Shown: in pieces, positions 1-36,232 of the stretch
Layout of the letters: each line of letters opens with the position of its first letter
Position numbering within the stretch: the stretch's first letter is position 1
Source of the DNA: Sceloporus undulatus
Lineage: Eukaryota > Chordata > Lepidosauria > Squamata > Phrynosomatidae
Length of the DNA: 64,000 bases
Assembly (NCBI RefSeq): GCF_019175285.1
Contig: NC_056527.1
Coordinates: 106,759,468-106,823,467, forward strand
Reading direction: 5' to 3'
The notes under the pieces: model-generated
Seen by the model: the letters and a program-made list of their open reading frames with translations, nothing else
Told to the model about the DNA's origin: nothing
Database searches by the model: none
Program-made: the position numbers and the translations under genes

Positions 1-1697
1 CCAGTGAATAAATGATAGGAAAAGCTCCATCTTGCTTGAATTTTCTTTTCTCTGCACAAGTCAAGGCAGGAGGCGACCTCTTGAATCTAGCTCTTAGCAA
101 CCATAATTCACCACCTCTTATCCATGCTGAAAAATTGCTCTGTGATGCATAGGTGTTTTGTATTTTCTTTTTTAAGGTGTCTTGGTCAGACATCTTCCCA
201 CTGATTCTTATGGTCTTTTGTAGGACATTTCTTCTTGTTTAATTATCTGGTTCTTCTCATGTTTTCTTATTTTAGGATTGTAGATTCAAATGTACGAATC
301 TCTGAAATGAGGCAATGATAACAATATAGTTTCAAGGCCTTGTTACATATTGTTCTTGCTTTGTTATGTAGAATTAACATGATGCATGTCCTTTAATGAT
401 TAAAATAGCATTCCTTCCCAGCATCATCATTACTATTCTGTGTTCATTATAAACCTGGTAACTTGTGCCAGTTACAACCGCTTCCTCGTTCTTGATTCAG
501 TGAGCTTAGAGAGGAAAGAAAGAGGTGGTGATTCATATGGGGGAAAACAAAACTCTTCCAAAATTCAGGAATGGACAATAACATTTTACTAGGACAAACC
601 CAAATAATAAACACACTTCCCTGGAGTTCTCTGGAGCATGTCACTAGGCTATATGTCAGGGGAAGACAGTATAAGAAAAAATAGGGTGGAAGGATGCTGC
701 AGCAGTACAATTCGCATGCCAACTCTCAGTTTCAAGATGGAGACTGCAGAATAATTGGATGATCAATTATGGAGCATGAATCTGTGCAAAGAAGCAATGG
801 CTGAAGTGCTCCAGAGAACTGTTTTGGAATGTCTGGGTCCTCTGTATTTCAGAGCTGATTCCACAAGGGGCTAATAAATCCGTCCTCCCCCTTTATGAGA
901 GAAACATTATGTTCATGTTCTTTATTAGTTTTCCTGATCAGATGTGTATTCCCATCTACACATCTCCAATTCCCTTTAAACAGTCTTCCTTTCTAAATTC
1001 TGTGCCTTAGAAACCAACAGGACTCAGTATAATTATTGTGACCTCTTAAATGTCAAAGCATTTTCTGCAGGGCTGCCTTGGTCCAGTGTCTCTTAAATAC
1101 TATATTTTGATAATGGATGTAATGATCAGCTATGACCTAGAAAAGATGGTATATGTCACATCTCCCATCCCATTCGCGTCAGAGATTCTGTATTAATGAC
1201 ATCTGTTTTACTAGTACTAATGGTGTTGGGATGGAATTTAACTAGCATCCCAATTTTCTTTCTGTGTAATACTTTATATTGCTTCTCAGTGCCTCAGCAG
1301 CTGTATCCCAGTTCCCTTGAGCCAACTCATGAATATAAGTTTTCTAGCTTGCTGCTTGTTTCCAGTTCAGTCTATGCAAACCAAGACTGGCCTAATGTCT
1401 TCGTTAGGGGAAATTTGTGTGGCTTCTCTTGTTTGCTAATACAACTTAATGTTACAAAACCAGGTTTGTCACAATATATATTGGTATCAATTCAGAATTT
1501 CATTTTGCAGTTCACGGGGGGAAACGTCATTAGGCAGTAGCATCTCCCAATTTATAGCATAATATGTTAAAACCTTGTAATCATTCCCTATATACACTTG
1601 CAGCTCAAACAAGAATGACAGTTCTGCCTGTTGTGTATAGTTTCAAGTTTGTTCAGGGTTACACTCTTGGTATCCCCCCCAGTTCACAGCTTCAATT
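1..1697. other. 3' flank and untranslated region of FAM83E
   Basis: Single-copy, AT-rich. The part above about 900 probably belongs to the FAM83E 3' UTR. I see no exon of another gene and no clear repeat. Confidence 0.5.
921..926 (-). terminator. possible FAM83E poly(A) signal
   Basis: This is the first AATAAA hexamer on the minus strand after the FAM83E stop, about 770 nt downstream. No clear GT-rich downstream element stands out, so the assignment is weak. Confidence 0.3.
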
Positions 1698-25696
<23,999 letters not shown>

Positions 25697-25698
25697 GG

Positions 25699-25701
25699 CC
25701 T
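25699..25701 (-). other. probable splice acceptor just before the FAM83E start codon
   Basis: Read on the minus strand, the sequence is ccttttccccaaag followed by GCCATGG. The AG (25701-25700) after a pyrimidine run, only 3 nt before the ATG, suggests that the first exon is non-coding and lies further upstream (above 25.7 kb). I could not locate that exon or a CpG-rich promoter by eye. Confidence 0.5.
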
Positions 25702-28700
25702 TTGGGGAAAAGGCATGAAATCTTATAGTGTCACTGTAAACAAAACTACAGTACTTTCCTTCAGTGTAATCCACTCCCAGCAAATGGAAAGGCAGGAGGA
25801 ATTATTGGCCTGCACAGCTCTGAGATATTACATCTGAAAAGTAAACACTTTTATTAAGGATTTTTCTTTGTGTGTCCATTGAATTTTTCTTTTGATGGCT
25901 AAGAAGGGGAAAATCACTGTTATCTGTTTGTATAAAATAGCCTATATTCCTGTCCCAACTTTCCACCTTGATTTCAAGAAGCACTTATGAATGCCAACTG
26001 GCCAGAAAAACAAAAAGCTAAGGGGAAAATGAGCCCAGTCCTCTTGACATGCAAAATTATTACCCTGTAATTTGTTCAGAGCATGGATATATATGTGTGT
26101 GGTGGTCACTTTTCAATTGCTACAGATCAGAATGCTTGCCTGGGAACAGCCACAGGGGTCCAGTTCAAAGACTGGCACCATAAATGATATGCTAGGGCTT
26201 AGCCTTCCCCTTCCCGTCACAAACACCTTTTAGATCCTTTCCTCAAATGTCTTATGTCACACTGGAGCACTCTAATGCTGAGCACAGTGATGGGGCACAG
26301 TACACAATACTTTCTCCAAATCATCTAATGTTGACATAACATTTCAATGTATGGTACTCTTATTAACACTTTATAAACCTATTGTCTCAGTCAGGAATAT
26401 ACATCATTATACAGCTCTATTTTCTTTATTTTTTCTAAAGCAGCCCTAGGGCCTTTGAGATCCTCAATTTCAGCTTTTAAAATAGGTCATCCCATAGTTC
26501 ATACTCCAGTATGATCCTTAAACAATCACTTTTAATCCTGTGAGTAAAATTTATATACAAACGGATTCAGCTATGTTACCCCGGTCTCTTACTAGCACAC
26601 ACTCTCCAAAGTAGGGTGGGAGCAAGGGCTCCTAACATTTAAAACAAATATCTCAAATAAATACAGCTTCTATTTATCTGCAGCAGTGCTGGAGCTGGTG
26701 GATTAACTGACTGTCACTTGAACATCCTCTCAATCTCCAATTTAGAACTACCCTGAACTTTATTACAGCTGCTTGTAAACTTCTGTTTGAAAGCCAGCCT
26801 CTGCATCTGTGGCTTCTCTTCTTCCATACGGATGGAGACAATAGAATCGAAACCCAAAGTTTGAGGGAGAGAGTCACACAGATCTCTTATACTTGGTTTT
26901 TCTTACTTCTTTTACACCTTACTAGATTCTGGGTAGTTTCACATGAGCTAGATTCGCAGGGGAGCTCCTAAATTCTCTTAGAGTGAGCACTTAGTAGGCA
27001 AAGTCTAAAGGAAGGATGGAAAATGGCACACTTTCAATACTTGCGTGGGCTGAGGGATCTGCAGCTGTGAAAATAAGATGATTTCAGTGGTGATTAGAAG
27101 AGAGCACCCTAAAGCAGAAATTTTTCCATTTCTCATGCAGAAATCAACACAATATCATTTTTTCTATATAAAGTGATATCATAAGAGCAGGAATTCCTTC
27201 TTTGACCCATCCATCTATATCTCCAGTGTCTGATAACTGTTTACGTATGTAAAGAAATATCAGGCAGATCCAGAAAGCCAAAAGGGCCTTCCCAGCAGTT
27301 CATCAAGATAACCAAGCTCTGTGCTTTGACGACCAAGTATTATCTAAGACATAAAAGAGATGATCATCACAAGTAAAAATATATCAGAAACACAAAGATT
27401 TTCTAGCAGTGTCTTTCCTGGGCCCAGTTGTTAGCTTGAAGAAAGGGTAGTCTTTGGCTGGATCAGTCAGGAGACCCAAATTATCAGCATTCTTGACCCG
27501 TTAACGTGTACAATATTTAGTATCTTCACTTAAGAAATAAATGAGAAGTGCTCTGTGTTTATATTAGTGTTTTCAGTGAATGAACAATGGAAAGCTCTCC
27601 ACTAAAGTCAACAAATCTATCATCTTTCTGGTAACACAGAACACAGACCGTTCCAAAGTTGCAAATTCCCATAGTTCTCTGCCAATGACAGTGGAGTCTT
27701 TTTGTTCTTTGTTTACAGTATGACTATCTTCAGAGCATTTCCTCTGACTGATAAATCAGCTTTCTAGAATCTTTTATCCAAGTAGCAGCCTCAAATTGTC
27801 TACTCTTCTTCGCCGGTCAGCTTTAAGCACCTGGTGGAAATATCCTCTCGCTTTCTGTGTCAATCAGCTTTGTAATTCTCACCTGTTCAAACATGAGCCA
27901 GTTTCTGAAATGAACATATCCACAGTTAGATGATCTCTCCTATCAACCCCTGCCAGATTAATCAGAGGAAGAAGCTTTGTGGGGGGGATGATCATTTTAG
28001 CAAGGAGTCATCTGTATAGAGAGGGCGAGCGTTCACACCTAGAAATGCATCTCTTTGGTTGCAGAGGCATCCACTTTTGTTTCTGATCACCGTTCCTAAA
28101 GTGTACAAGAGAGGAAAAATCATTTGTTGGATTATTTTCTCTTTTTTCCTTCTTGGGATTATCTCTCCATGAGAATCAAGGAAATAGGATTTTACAAGAC
28201 TGTGATGGTCTACTAAACAACCTCACTACTTCCTTGAGAAACAGCCACTCCCGTTCAGTTGTTCTCCAACCCCAGCATGCCAAGTAGGCTGCCTGCTTCA
28301 CAGAAAACTCACACAGATAAGATTACACACCCAGCCTTCTTTTACTTTTAGTATTTCAGCTTTATGGTTGCGCACTAGAGGGCTGCACAAAACCCAGGAG
28401 GAAGAAGGGCTTTGAGAAGCAGGGACCCTCTTGGGTTGGTGGGCAGGGTAATGAAAAAAGGAAAGATCTGGGCAAAAGGTTTGGTAGGAAGGTAATGGAT
28501 TTTATTAGGACCTATTATCTTATTATTTATTATCTTAATAAAGAGTCTGAAATAAATAATTAGGTCACGTGAGAGGTCACTAAAGATTGTGCATCCTTTT
28601 GAGTCCTTCAGAGCTCTTCATCATAGGCACATAGACGAGTGTCTGATGTTTAAGTGTGGAATGCACAGATACTATGGCTAAAAGATCAGCCATTCTGCAT

Positions 28701-29110
28701 CACCATCTCAGTTTTGAATTAACAATCTGCCTGATGAAGAGTTTTGGAGCACTCACAAACTTACACAGTGCTTTCTGACCTTTCAGATGCCCTGATTAAA
28801 TCAGGAATTTGGAATCAAGATACTGTAACTTTTTTTTCTAAACCAGCATCAGAACAATCTAATATAGGGATGGGCTAATTTGTGGGATTTATTTTGTTTT
28901 TGCTTTTGAACAGATTCTCAGATCCCTAAGATCTACCAGCTGGAGACACATTTGTTGCATGCTTGTGTAATGTTGTGCTGGGAAAGGCATACATTTAGAA
29001 TTAAAGAAAGGTAAAGGATATTTTTTTTAGTACATGCTCATCCTGGGAGGGTTATTTCCTCCCCAGTATATGAAATGAGGTCTTCCTAATCTTTTCCATA
29101 TAAAAATCCA
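25702..29110. other. upstream region without recognised genes or repeats
   Basis: 3.4 kb of mostly single-copy AT-rich sequence. It should hold the FAM83E promoter or first exon if these are close, but no CpG island or clear donor could be singled out. Confidence 0.4.
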
Positions 29111-29116
29111 CACCTA

Positions 29117-29307
29117 GGGCCTATTTACACTATACAATTATAGTGATACTTTCAATTTTGTCATGGGATTTGCAGTGTAGGCAGGTTTGTTTAGAATTCT
29201 TAGAGAGCTCTAGTGTCTCGCCAAACTACATATTTTAGGATCTTGTAGGATGGAATCCACTTGGCAGTTCAAATGGAATAATAATCACATAGTGTGTGAA
29301 TAGGACC
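29117..29307. mobile_element. short MITE with CTA duplications
   Basis: Ends gggcctatttacactata and agtgtgtgaataggacc are inverted copies, with CTA at 29114-29116 and 29308-29310. It shares the gtctcgccaaactaca-type inner motif with the 46.5 kb copy. Confidence 0.75.
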
Positions 29308-29587
29308 CTAGTTTCTCCTCCATTTCCTTTGTTTAAACAACCGGAAAAGAGAAAGAGGGACAGAAATGTTGTTGCTGAGCTACTGCAAGGCATCCAGCAA
29401 CATATCCCAATATAGTTTTTGCTACCTTGTTTCTAAACGTCTTTACATCCTCCTTCTAACCACACTTTTAAAGGACTAAGGTGCGAGTGGGGTAGTTGGG
29501 GCTAAGGAACAATATCCCCAAAACTGCAGCTCTTTCTGTATATGGCATGAAAGAAGTGAATAAATGAGATATAGAGAGCAATAGACA

Positions 29588-29910
29588 GCACACTCTCCAA
29601 CATTTCACATATGAAAACCAGGACACAGGCAACCAAAGAACATCAGAGTGTGGACAAGATGGCAAAAGTTATTAATGAGAAAAAACATATAAGAGGCCCG
29701 AGTAAAATTCTGCCCTCTCCTCTCCCCATGCTGAGTTAATTGAGTACAAACTATTTTTGCACTTTAAACTCAGTTTGTAGCACTTGAAGTAAGTGGAGGA
29801 CAAAGGTGTGTGTGGAGGAGAGAAATTAGGACATTTTTAAAAAGCAGCTGAAAAAGTGGGCTGCCAGAGGATTAATCACTTGAGTCCTTGCCAAACTGTT
29901 GGAGGGTATG
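29588..29910 (+). mobile_element. unassigned TIR element, family T, copy 2
   Basis: Starts cactctccaacatttcacatatgaaaacc and ends ccaaactgttggagggtatg, so the ends are inverted copies (about CATACCCTCCAAC). The body aligns with the copy at 59.5 kb. Confidence 0.78.
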
Positions 29911-30506
29911 AGACAGTACCCACCAAATTGTCATGTGTGAACCCACTTCTGTCTCTGTAGCTTCAGTAAGATAAATCACCTGGTCCCCTGAAGTTTGACT
30001 GTGTCATTTGAAGAACAGAAACACTGGGAGATTCTGGGGAAACAAGTGACGTATGTTTCCTTTAGCAATGGGCCCAGTGAGAAGCCTGGAGCAATTGTAC
30101 CTGCTGAATCACTGATAATCTGGTCTTGTCCCCTATGGCCATCCTCCTTCATCCCCATTTAGGGAACAAGTGGTTTTAAAGGTCTATGAGAAGAATAAGA
30201 TCCAACTAGGGCTGCTAAATTGAAAACTGGTGAGAGCTCCTGCCTTTTAAATAGTTGTGTAGAAGAGGAAATTTCAGCAGGTGTTGCATGTTACCTGGTA
30301 GCATGAGAACCACCGTCTGCAGAAATGCCCTTTTCTAGACCATCATGCAAGGTACAGGAGCTCTTTCCAATTTTCACTTCAACAACCCTAGATGCTGCAG
30401 TGAGGAAAATGACTGCTTCCTCCTGGGATTTCTGCATCTTGTTAAGAGGCACAGAAGTTATTTGCATTTTGTTTTAAAGGGGAGGGGGATTCTACTGTAC
30501 TAATCC

Positions 30507-30787
30507 AGGGGTTCTCAAACTTTTTGACCTTGTGACCCCCTTTACATCTACATGTGGACATTGTGTCCCCCCACCTGACGTAGTATATGCATAACAATAT
30601 TTTGCTTGTTTAGTGTGCATATTTTTCTTCACACATTCATGTATATATATTCATATTTTCACATTTTATAAGGAAACAGCTCTCCTTTCCTTCTCTTCCT
30701 CAGGCAGAGGCTCCAAGCACCCTCCTTGTCTTTCTCTTCCTCCTCCCGTGTCCCTCAGGGGTCCCACCCCATATTTTGAGACCCACT
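30507..30787. mobile_element. hAT-Charlie-like element
   Basis: Starts caggggttctcaaactttttgacc and ends ggggtcccaccccatattttgagacccactg, the TIR type common in Charlie elements. The 13-mer tactaatccaggg occurs at the left boundary and again 17 bp after the right one, so the exact 3' boundary is unclear. Confidence 0.7.
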
Positions 30788-31724
30788 GCAGAAATCCACA
30801 GCTTTACTAATCCAGGGCACTCAAACAGAAATAGTAGTACAGTAGTAGCCACCAGTGTCTTTCATGGTTACTTAAGGCACTGTCACAAGTTTCCTCTTTT
30901 GTACAGCTCTTAGCAAGCCTTTTCTCTCTTTTACCTATCACTTCTACTTCATTGGTGTATATTCCCCTTACTCATCATTCTTTTTAGGTCTGTAGATCTC
31001 CAATCTCCCTTCTCAAAGAACCCAAGCTACCCACCCCACCCACCCCTCTCATCTGGACCCCTCTCTAGCTTGAAGCTTTTTCACCATCATGAAAAGAGGG
31101 GACACCAGTTATTTGATGGGAACACTGCCTTTTGTCCTCCCACTGTAAGCATTAGGTACCACAGCTTTTCCTGCAGACTCTAGGACACTTCATTCCCTCT
31201 GTCCTCTCCAGTATGCATTCCTCATTCTTACTTTTTTGTTCACCTTCCTCCTTGCTCAGGAGTTCCGGCTATGTATCCTCTTTCACTTCACCGGTTTTCT
31301 TGTCCTCGCTGATGGAAAAAAAGCCATTAGATCTAGTGCCGGCATCAGGTGCAAGCCAAGGTATCAGGGTCCAATTTTCTTCTCACTCTCTCTTTTTCCC
31401 AATAGACTTGTTGGATCTTTTCTTGCTGCTCCCCTTTCTGCACCGGTTGCCAGGTGGAGAGGCAATGTGCAACTGGCTAATCCAGGAAGCCCAGGGGTTA
31501 TTTGCAAAAGCACCTGTTGGAAGCTTGGCTGCCAAGGTAGTTGAGATGAATCACCCTCCCCTGTAAGCAAATAATGTAGCCTGAGGAGAGTGGTAATTAA
31601 TGAGACAATTGCGTACCAGGCAAAGGTGGGGTAGAGAGAGCAGATGACCCGTTCCACTTCTTCACTTGGACCTCTTTTTCTTTCTCTGCTTTCGGAGGAT
31701 ATGCACAGCCAAATAAACCTCTCA

Positions 31725-32121
31725 GGGGTGATTCAGACATTGTTAGTTTTAGCACAGCTATACGAATCATTCCAGGTTTGTTATTCACACTATGGAACTG
31801 CATCTTTGCGAGTTCGGTTGCTCACAGGTGTCAGCACTGTGAATACAGATAGAGTCGATGATGTGGATGTACTTGAAACACGTTCAAGGCATGCTGAGTT
31901 TTATCCTGGGTGTATTCGCATTGGTTATTCACACAGCCAACACTGTGAATCTTTAGGAAAACGCAGAAAAACAGAACAAAACCCGAGATCAATTATCCTG
32001 GGTTAAGAGGGGTTTTTGGCAGGCCCCCTCAAAACCTAATTGGATGCATTCAAAATGCATGTGAACAACAAAGGTTCAACCCAGATTCTACCTAAATTAT
32101 TTCCATTGTCTGAATAACCCC
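31725..32121. mobile_element. MITE with 17-18-bp terminal inverted repeats
   Basis: Ends ggggtgattcagacattg and ccattgtctgaataacccc are inverted copies. Flanks TCA and TTA are compatible with a mutated 3-bp duplication. 397 bp, non-coding. Confidence 0.75.
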
Positions 32122-32524
32122 TTAGTTGCAGATGGAATTATGCTTGATGTTTGTCTGGCAGAAATGCTTTCTTTGGGGGAGGAGCTGTTGACAGTTATTT
32201 ACTCCCCAAATCTGTGGTTGCACCCAGTATATTCCTCAAAGTTGCACTTTTTTGGGGAGGAAGGATTTTGCAACTTACAGGCATTTAAAACATAAGGTTG
32301 TACATCTGGGAAAATGCACTTCTGCCCTGTTGACGGTGCATCTAGGGTGGCCCTACCATTTGGCAGATGGGCAGGGAGCAGCAGCAAGGTGGAGAACAGA
32401 GCTGTGAGTGCCATATGGTCTCCAGATTGCTGCTGTCCTCAGGAGGGGTTTAGGATGGTTTCTCATTATCTGTGTTGTAGTAAAATACAGATGCAAGACC
32501 AGTAGACATATTTATATAAAATGG

Positions 32525-32615
32525 GGTGCATAGCCTCCAATATTTCACAGATGAAAAACTAGAGACATGTGGCCAAGCTACCTCAGGAGTATGGTCAAGA
32601 AGGAACACGTTATTA
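32525..32615 (+). mobile_element. family T fragment
   Basis: Only the first 90 bp of the family: gcctccaatatttcacagatgaaaaactagagacatgtgg, then gtatggtcaagaaggaac. Confidence 0.6.
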
Positions 32616-32684
32616 ATAAGGAAGTTATAAACACATTAATAATAAGGATATTATACACACATTAATAATAAGGAAGGAGCTCCG

Positions 32685-32792
32685 TTGTGTGGCCAAAACA
32701 AATGTCAGTTCCCAGAATTCCACAACATTGAGCCATGGCAGTTAAAACAATGTCAAACTGGATTATTTCTGCAGTGTGGATGCAGCCTCACA
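32685..32792. mobile_element. MITE right arm, same family as 35.4 kb
   Basis: Matches ttcccagaattccacaacattgagccatggcagttaaa and ggattatttctgcagtgtggatgcagcc; the left arm is missing. Confidence 0.65.
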
Positions 32793-32867
32793 TACTGTGG
32801 GAGTAGTACAGAAGGTAGGGGTTGAAATCATGAAGGAGGTGGCAGAGGGATGGAAGGAAGCCATACC

Positions 32868-33500
32868 TAGGGTTGCCATAAGTCAGGACCTCCCAACCGG
32901 GACAAATGTAGGACACAGTTTTAATAAATGGAGGACATGCGGGGAAAAATTGATGATTTTTAAAAAATGTTAATATAAATGCATGTTTCTTAGGCATGAT
33001 CAAAATGGAGGACATTTTGTAATTTGACAGAAGAGGACATGTCCTGGAAAAGGAGGAGGATGTCTGGTCACCTTGTCTCTGGTCCAAAATACACTGGGAC
33101 CAAACAGGGGAAGAGCTCCTCTTCCCGAGTCTGGCAACCTCCTGTTGCCAACAAGCCTCGAAGATAATTCCCCAAACGTTTGGCCAAAACTCACCAAATG
33201 CCCCCCATATCTCACAAAATATTCAGTCAAAATCCCCGAAAAGTCCCTGTAATGTTCATATGGCAATAAAACGTAGCCCTAATTGAATAAAAATAATTGG
33301 AACTTATTTCAACTCTCAAAATTACCATTAAAACCAACCACTAAAATCACACCAAAGGCTCTGAAAAGGACCCATTTTGGTGTGAAAGTCACCAGATTGG
33401 CAACACTTGGCCAGGAGTCAAGGAGGAAACCGTGCAGGGACGCTCCCTAGTGGTGAAAAACCGGGAATGTCCTGCCGGCAGGAAGGTTATGGCAACCCTA
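32868..33500. mobile_element. hAT element with 8-bp duplications
   Basis: Ends tagggttgccataa and ttatggcaaccccta-like (ttatggcaaccct) are inverted copies, exactly flanked by GCCATACC (32860-32867 and 33501-33508). 633 bp, non-coding. The perfect 8-bp duplication is the hAT signature. Confidence 0.87.
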
Positions 33501-33559
33501 GCCATACCAAGGAATAGGAAAGAAAGAACAGTTGTAAAGAAATGTGCAGATCAGAGTAG

Positions 33560-33826
33560 TACTACATTCACCATGACGTCGCTTTGATTGATGGCCCAAA
33601 ATAGTTAGTGGGAACGAAATAGCGCTAAACCCGGTTTATATATATATATCGCTTTATTCCTGAATAGGAACGATAGGGGAACATATACTTTGAATCTGAT
33701 GGTAAATGGGAACAAATTAAAAAATCGATTCGGAACGCAGGATAACTCCCGTGTTATTTTGAATCGGTTTTACCGAAACCGAGGTATTTTAAATCGTGGT
33801 AAATCGTAAGTGAGAATGCCCCCCTA
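33560..33826. mobile_element. relative of the 9.9 kb element, one end clear
   Basis: The interior carries gtgggaacgaaatagcg, gaacgataggggaac and aaatcgattcggaac; the right end gtaagtgagaatgcccccc resembles the 9.9 kb terminal repeat. Left end uncertain. Confidence 0.5.
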
Positions 33827-33893
33827 GTCATGAAACCTGAAGCAGAACCCTTAAATTTACCAGAACTATTGGCTGTCTAAAGGAACTGTCACT

Positions 33894-34290
33894 GGAGTTT
33901 ATAACATGGGATTTAAAGTGAAAAAACCCTGCAAAAGCAGATTTATTATCAGACGATGGTTAACCCAACTTTAACCTGGACAGAAAGTAGAAAAGACAAG
34001 CAAAAGCACAAGTGATTTTCAGACGATGTCACTGGTAAGATGTATTAATGCGATATTAACCTGACTACAAAATAGACAAAACACGATTCTTTCTACTTCT
34101 AGAAAATCCCAAAAGTAAAAAGAATTGTGTTTTGTCGACTTTCTAGCTGGTTTAATGTTGCATTAACCCTGATGTGTCTGAAAATCTATTGCACTTTTGC
34201 GTGTTTTAGGGTTTTTTTTTTGGGGGGGGGGTTCAAAATCCTGTTTTAAATCCCATTTCTGCACAAAATGCCTCCCATGTGATAAACTCC
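33894..34290. mobile_element. long-TIR MITE
   Basis: Ends ggagtttataacatggg and cccatgtgataaactcc are inverted. The arms share cagacgat/cagacac, and the inner words acaaaacacgattctttcta and agaattgtgttttgtcga are inverted too. A T9G10 run lies in the right arm. 397 bp. Confidence 0.75.
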
Positions 34291-34484
34291 TCTGATATTA
34301 GCAAAGTGCTGGACTGATATAGCTATGTATGCATCAGGAGACCACTAATCAAGTGTTGTCTGAAAAAAATACTGGGATCTCTGTCTTGTGGAGCTAAGTG
34401 CAGACTCAAAAACAATTTGTGAAATTAGGGTTTTAAAACTCTTCTGAGACAATGCTGGATTGTGTGTCTATTTTGGTATTAAAA

Positions 34485-34601
34485 CAGGAGTGGGAAATCT
34501 GTGGCCCTCCAGATATTGTTGGATTTCAAATCCCATGATCCCCAGTGTGGCTGGGGGAGCTGTAGTCCAAGATGTGGAAGACCACAAGTTCTCAACTCCT
34601 G
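34485..34601. mobile_element. short inverted-repeat element
   Basis: caggagtgggaaatctgtggccctccagat and its inverse (gtggaagaccacaagttctcaactcctg) enclose catgatccccagtgtggctggg. 117 bp; related scraps are seen at about 3455-3510 and 6410-6440. Confidence 0.55.
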
Positions 34602-35380
34602 AGTGATAGCTGTGAGAGATATCATTTGGCATTTAGGTGTAAGAAATTACTGTAGTCCAGGTTAGACAGTTTGCAAGAGGCCATGAATCAGCTGAATATG
34701 AAGGGGATAATTAGCATCTTTGCTTCCAATGTTCTTAGACTGAAAGGAAAATTCCTCACATTTGGGTTTCTATTTCTTCAAGTGACATGAAGAAACAATG
34801 CCCTGATCTCAACAGACAAAACGAGGCAATCTTTTCGTATGTGTGTGTGCGCTTCAAGGATCATTATCCACAGGATGTCCTAGTTTTTTCTCTATGGGAA
34901 TAATTGATTTTAGATGAATTCCTCAAATAAATAATAGCCCTCAGCTTTTATTAAAGCAAATTGAGCTTGATAATGTTCAGAGTGGCTCCATTTACAGCCG
35001 CAGCAGCTGCAAAAATCAGAGGCAGTTTTGTTAAATCCAATCTAGGTTGCTGAGAAAATGAAAATGATAAGATGCCTATAACACTCTGTGATTTTTTAAA
35101 CATTTTTCTGGTGGAGGTTATTTGCATCATTATGTCACCTGTCAAAACTGGATTCTGTCTCTTAATTTTCCAGTCCCAGTTAATTTGTTGTTATAGGTTT
35201 GACATTTAAGTCAAAGTATATATAAAATCTGTTTACTTCCTGATTATTACACTGATTTAAGTTCTATTTTTAAATTTATTTTGTCTTTATTTTTATCCAG
35301 CCTTTCCATGAAGGCACATTGACTCTTTCCTCGCTACACATACTTTCTCCCCAGAACAACCCAAGAAATAGGTTTGACTC

Positions 35381-35603
35381 AGGTTGCATCTACACTGCAG
35401 AATTAATGCAGTTTGACACTGCTTTAACTGCCATGGTTTCATGCTATGGAATTGTGGGATTTGTAATGTTGTGAGATATTTAGCCTTCTCTGTCAGGGAG
35501 CCCTGGTGCCACAACAAACTACAAATCCCAGAATTCCATAGGATGGAGCCATGACAGTTAAAGCAACATCAAATTGCTTTAATTCTGCAGTGTGGCAGCA
35601 GCC
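35381..35603. mobile_element. MITE related to the one at 11.5 kb
   Basis: Ends ggttgcatctacactgcagaattaatgcag and ttaattctgcagtgtggcagcagcc are inverted copies. The arms hold actgctttaactgccatgg and aatcccagaattccatagg. About 223 bp. Confidence 0.78.
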
Positions 35604-36000
35604 AGAAGGTAACCAGCCTGAGGCTGTGAGCTTCATGGCTATGTGAATTTGAACCCAGGTTTCTTTGTCCTACTTCAAAATTCTAATGACTAAAGTATAA
35701 ATGATATAATGATACTTTATTATTTTTAAGGTGTTTGGCTGTTTTTAATGTTTCTATTTTAAGCAGAAGAAAGTTATTTTTAAAAGGAATCAGTTATGAT
35801 GATAGTTCCATACCAGAAAACTACAACCTCTTACCAAATAGTAGAAAGTTATCCTTAAGTTACAGCTGCAGACACTGCTCCTTGCTTTTTCAATTGTCAG
35901 AAGTAAGTAATACCCACATTTTAAGATACTTTTTACAAGTCATTGTGTTGTAATACAGCAGTGAAGCCACACTTCTGTTACTATGAACATAATTAAAACA

Positions 36001-36232
36001 AGTTGTGTGCTTTCAAGACGTTTCTTTCTTATGATAACCCTAAAGTGAACCTTTCATGTGGTTTTCTTGGCAAGATTTGTTCACAGGAGGTTTGGCATTT
36101 ATTGCCTTCCTTCGAGGATGAGGGCATATGACTTACCAAAGTCACCCAGTGAGTTTCATGGCCAAATTGGGAACTGAACCCTTGTCTCAGAGTCATAATC
36201 CAATGCTCAGACCGTACACCACACTGGCTCAG
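36001..36232 (-). mobile_element. Sauria-type SINE, minus orientation
   Basis: Reversed tail gttgtgtgctttcaagacg, middle cttggcaagatttgttcacagg, reversed head ending accacactggctcag. Full-length layout. Confidence 0.83.
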
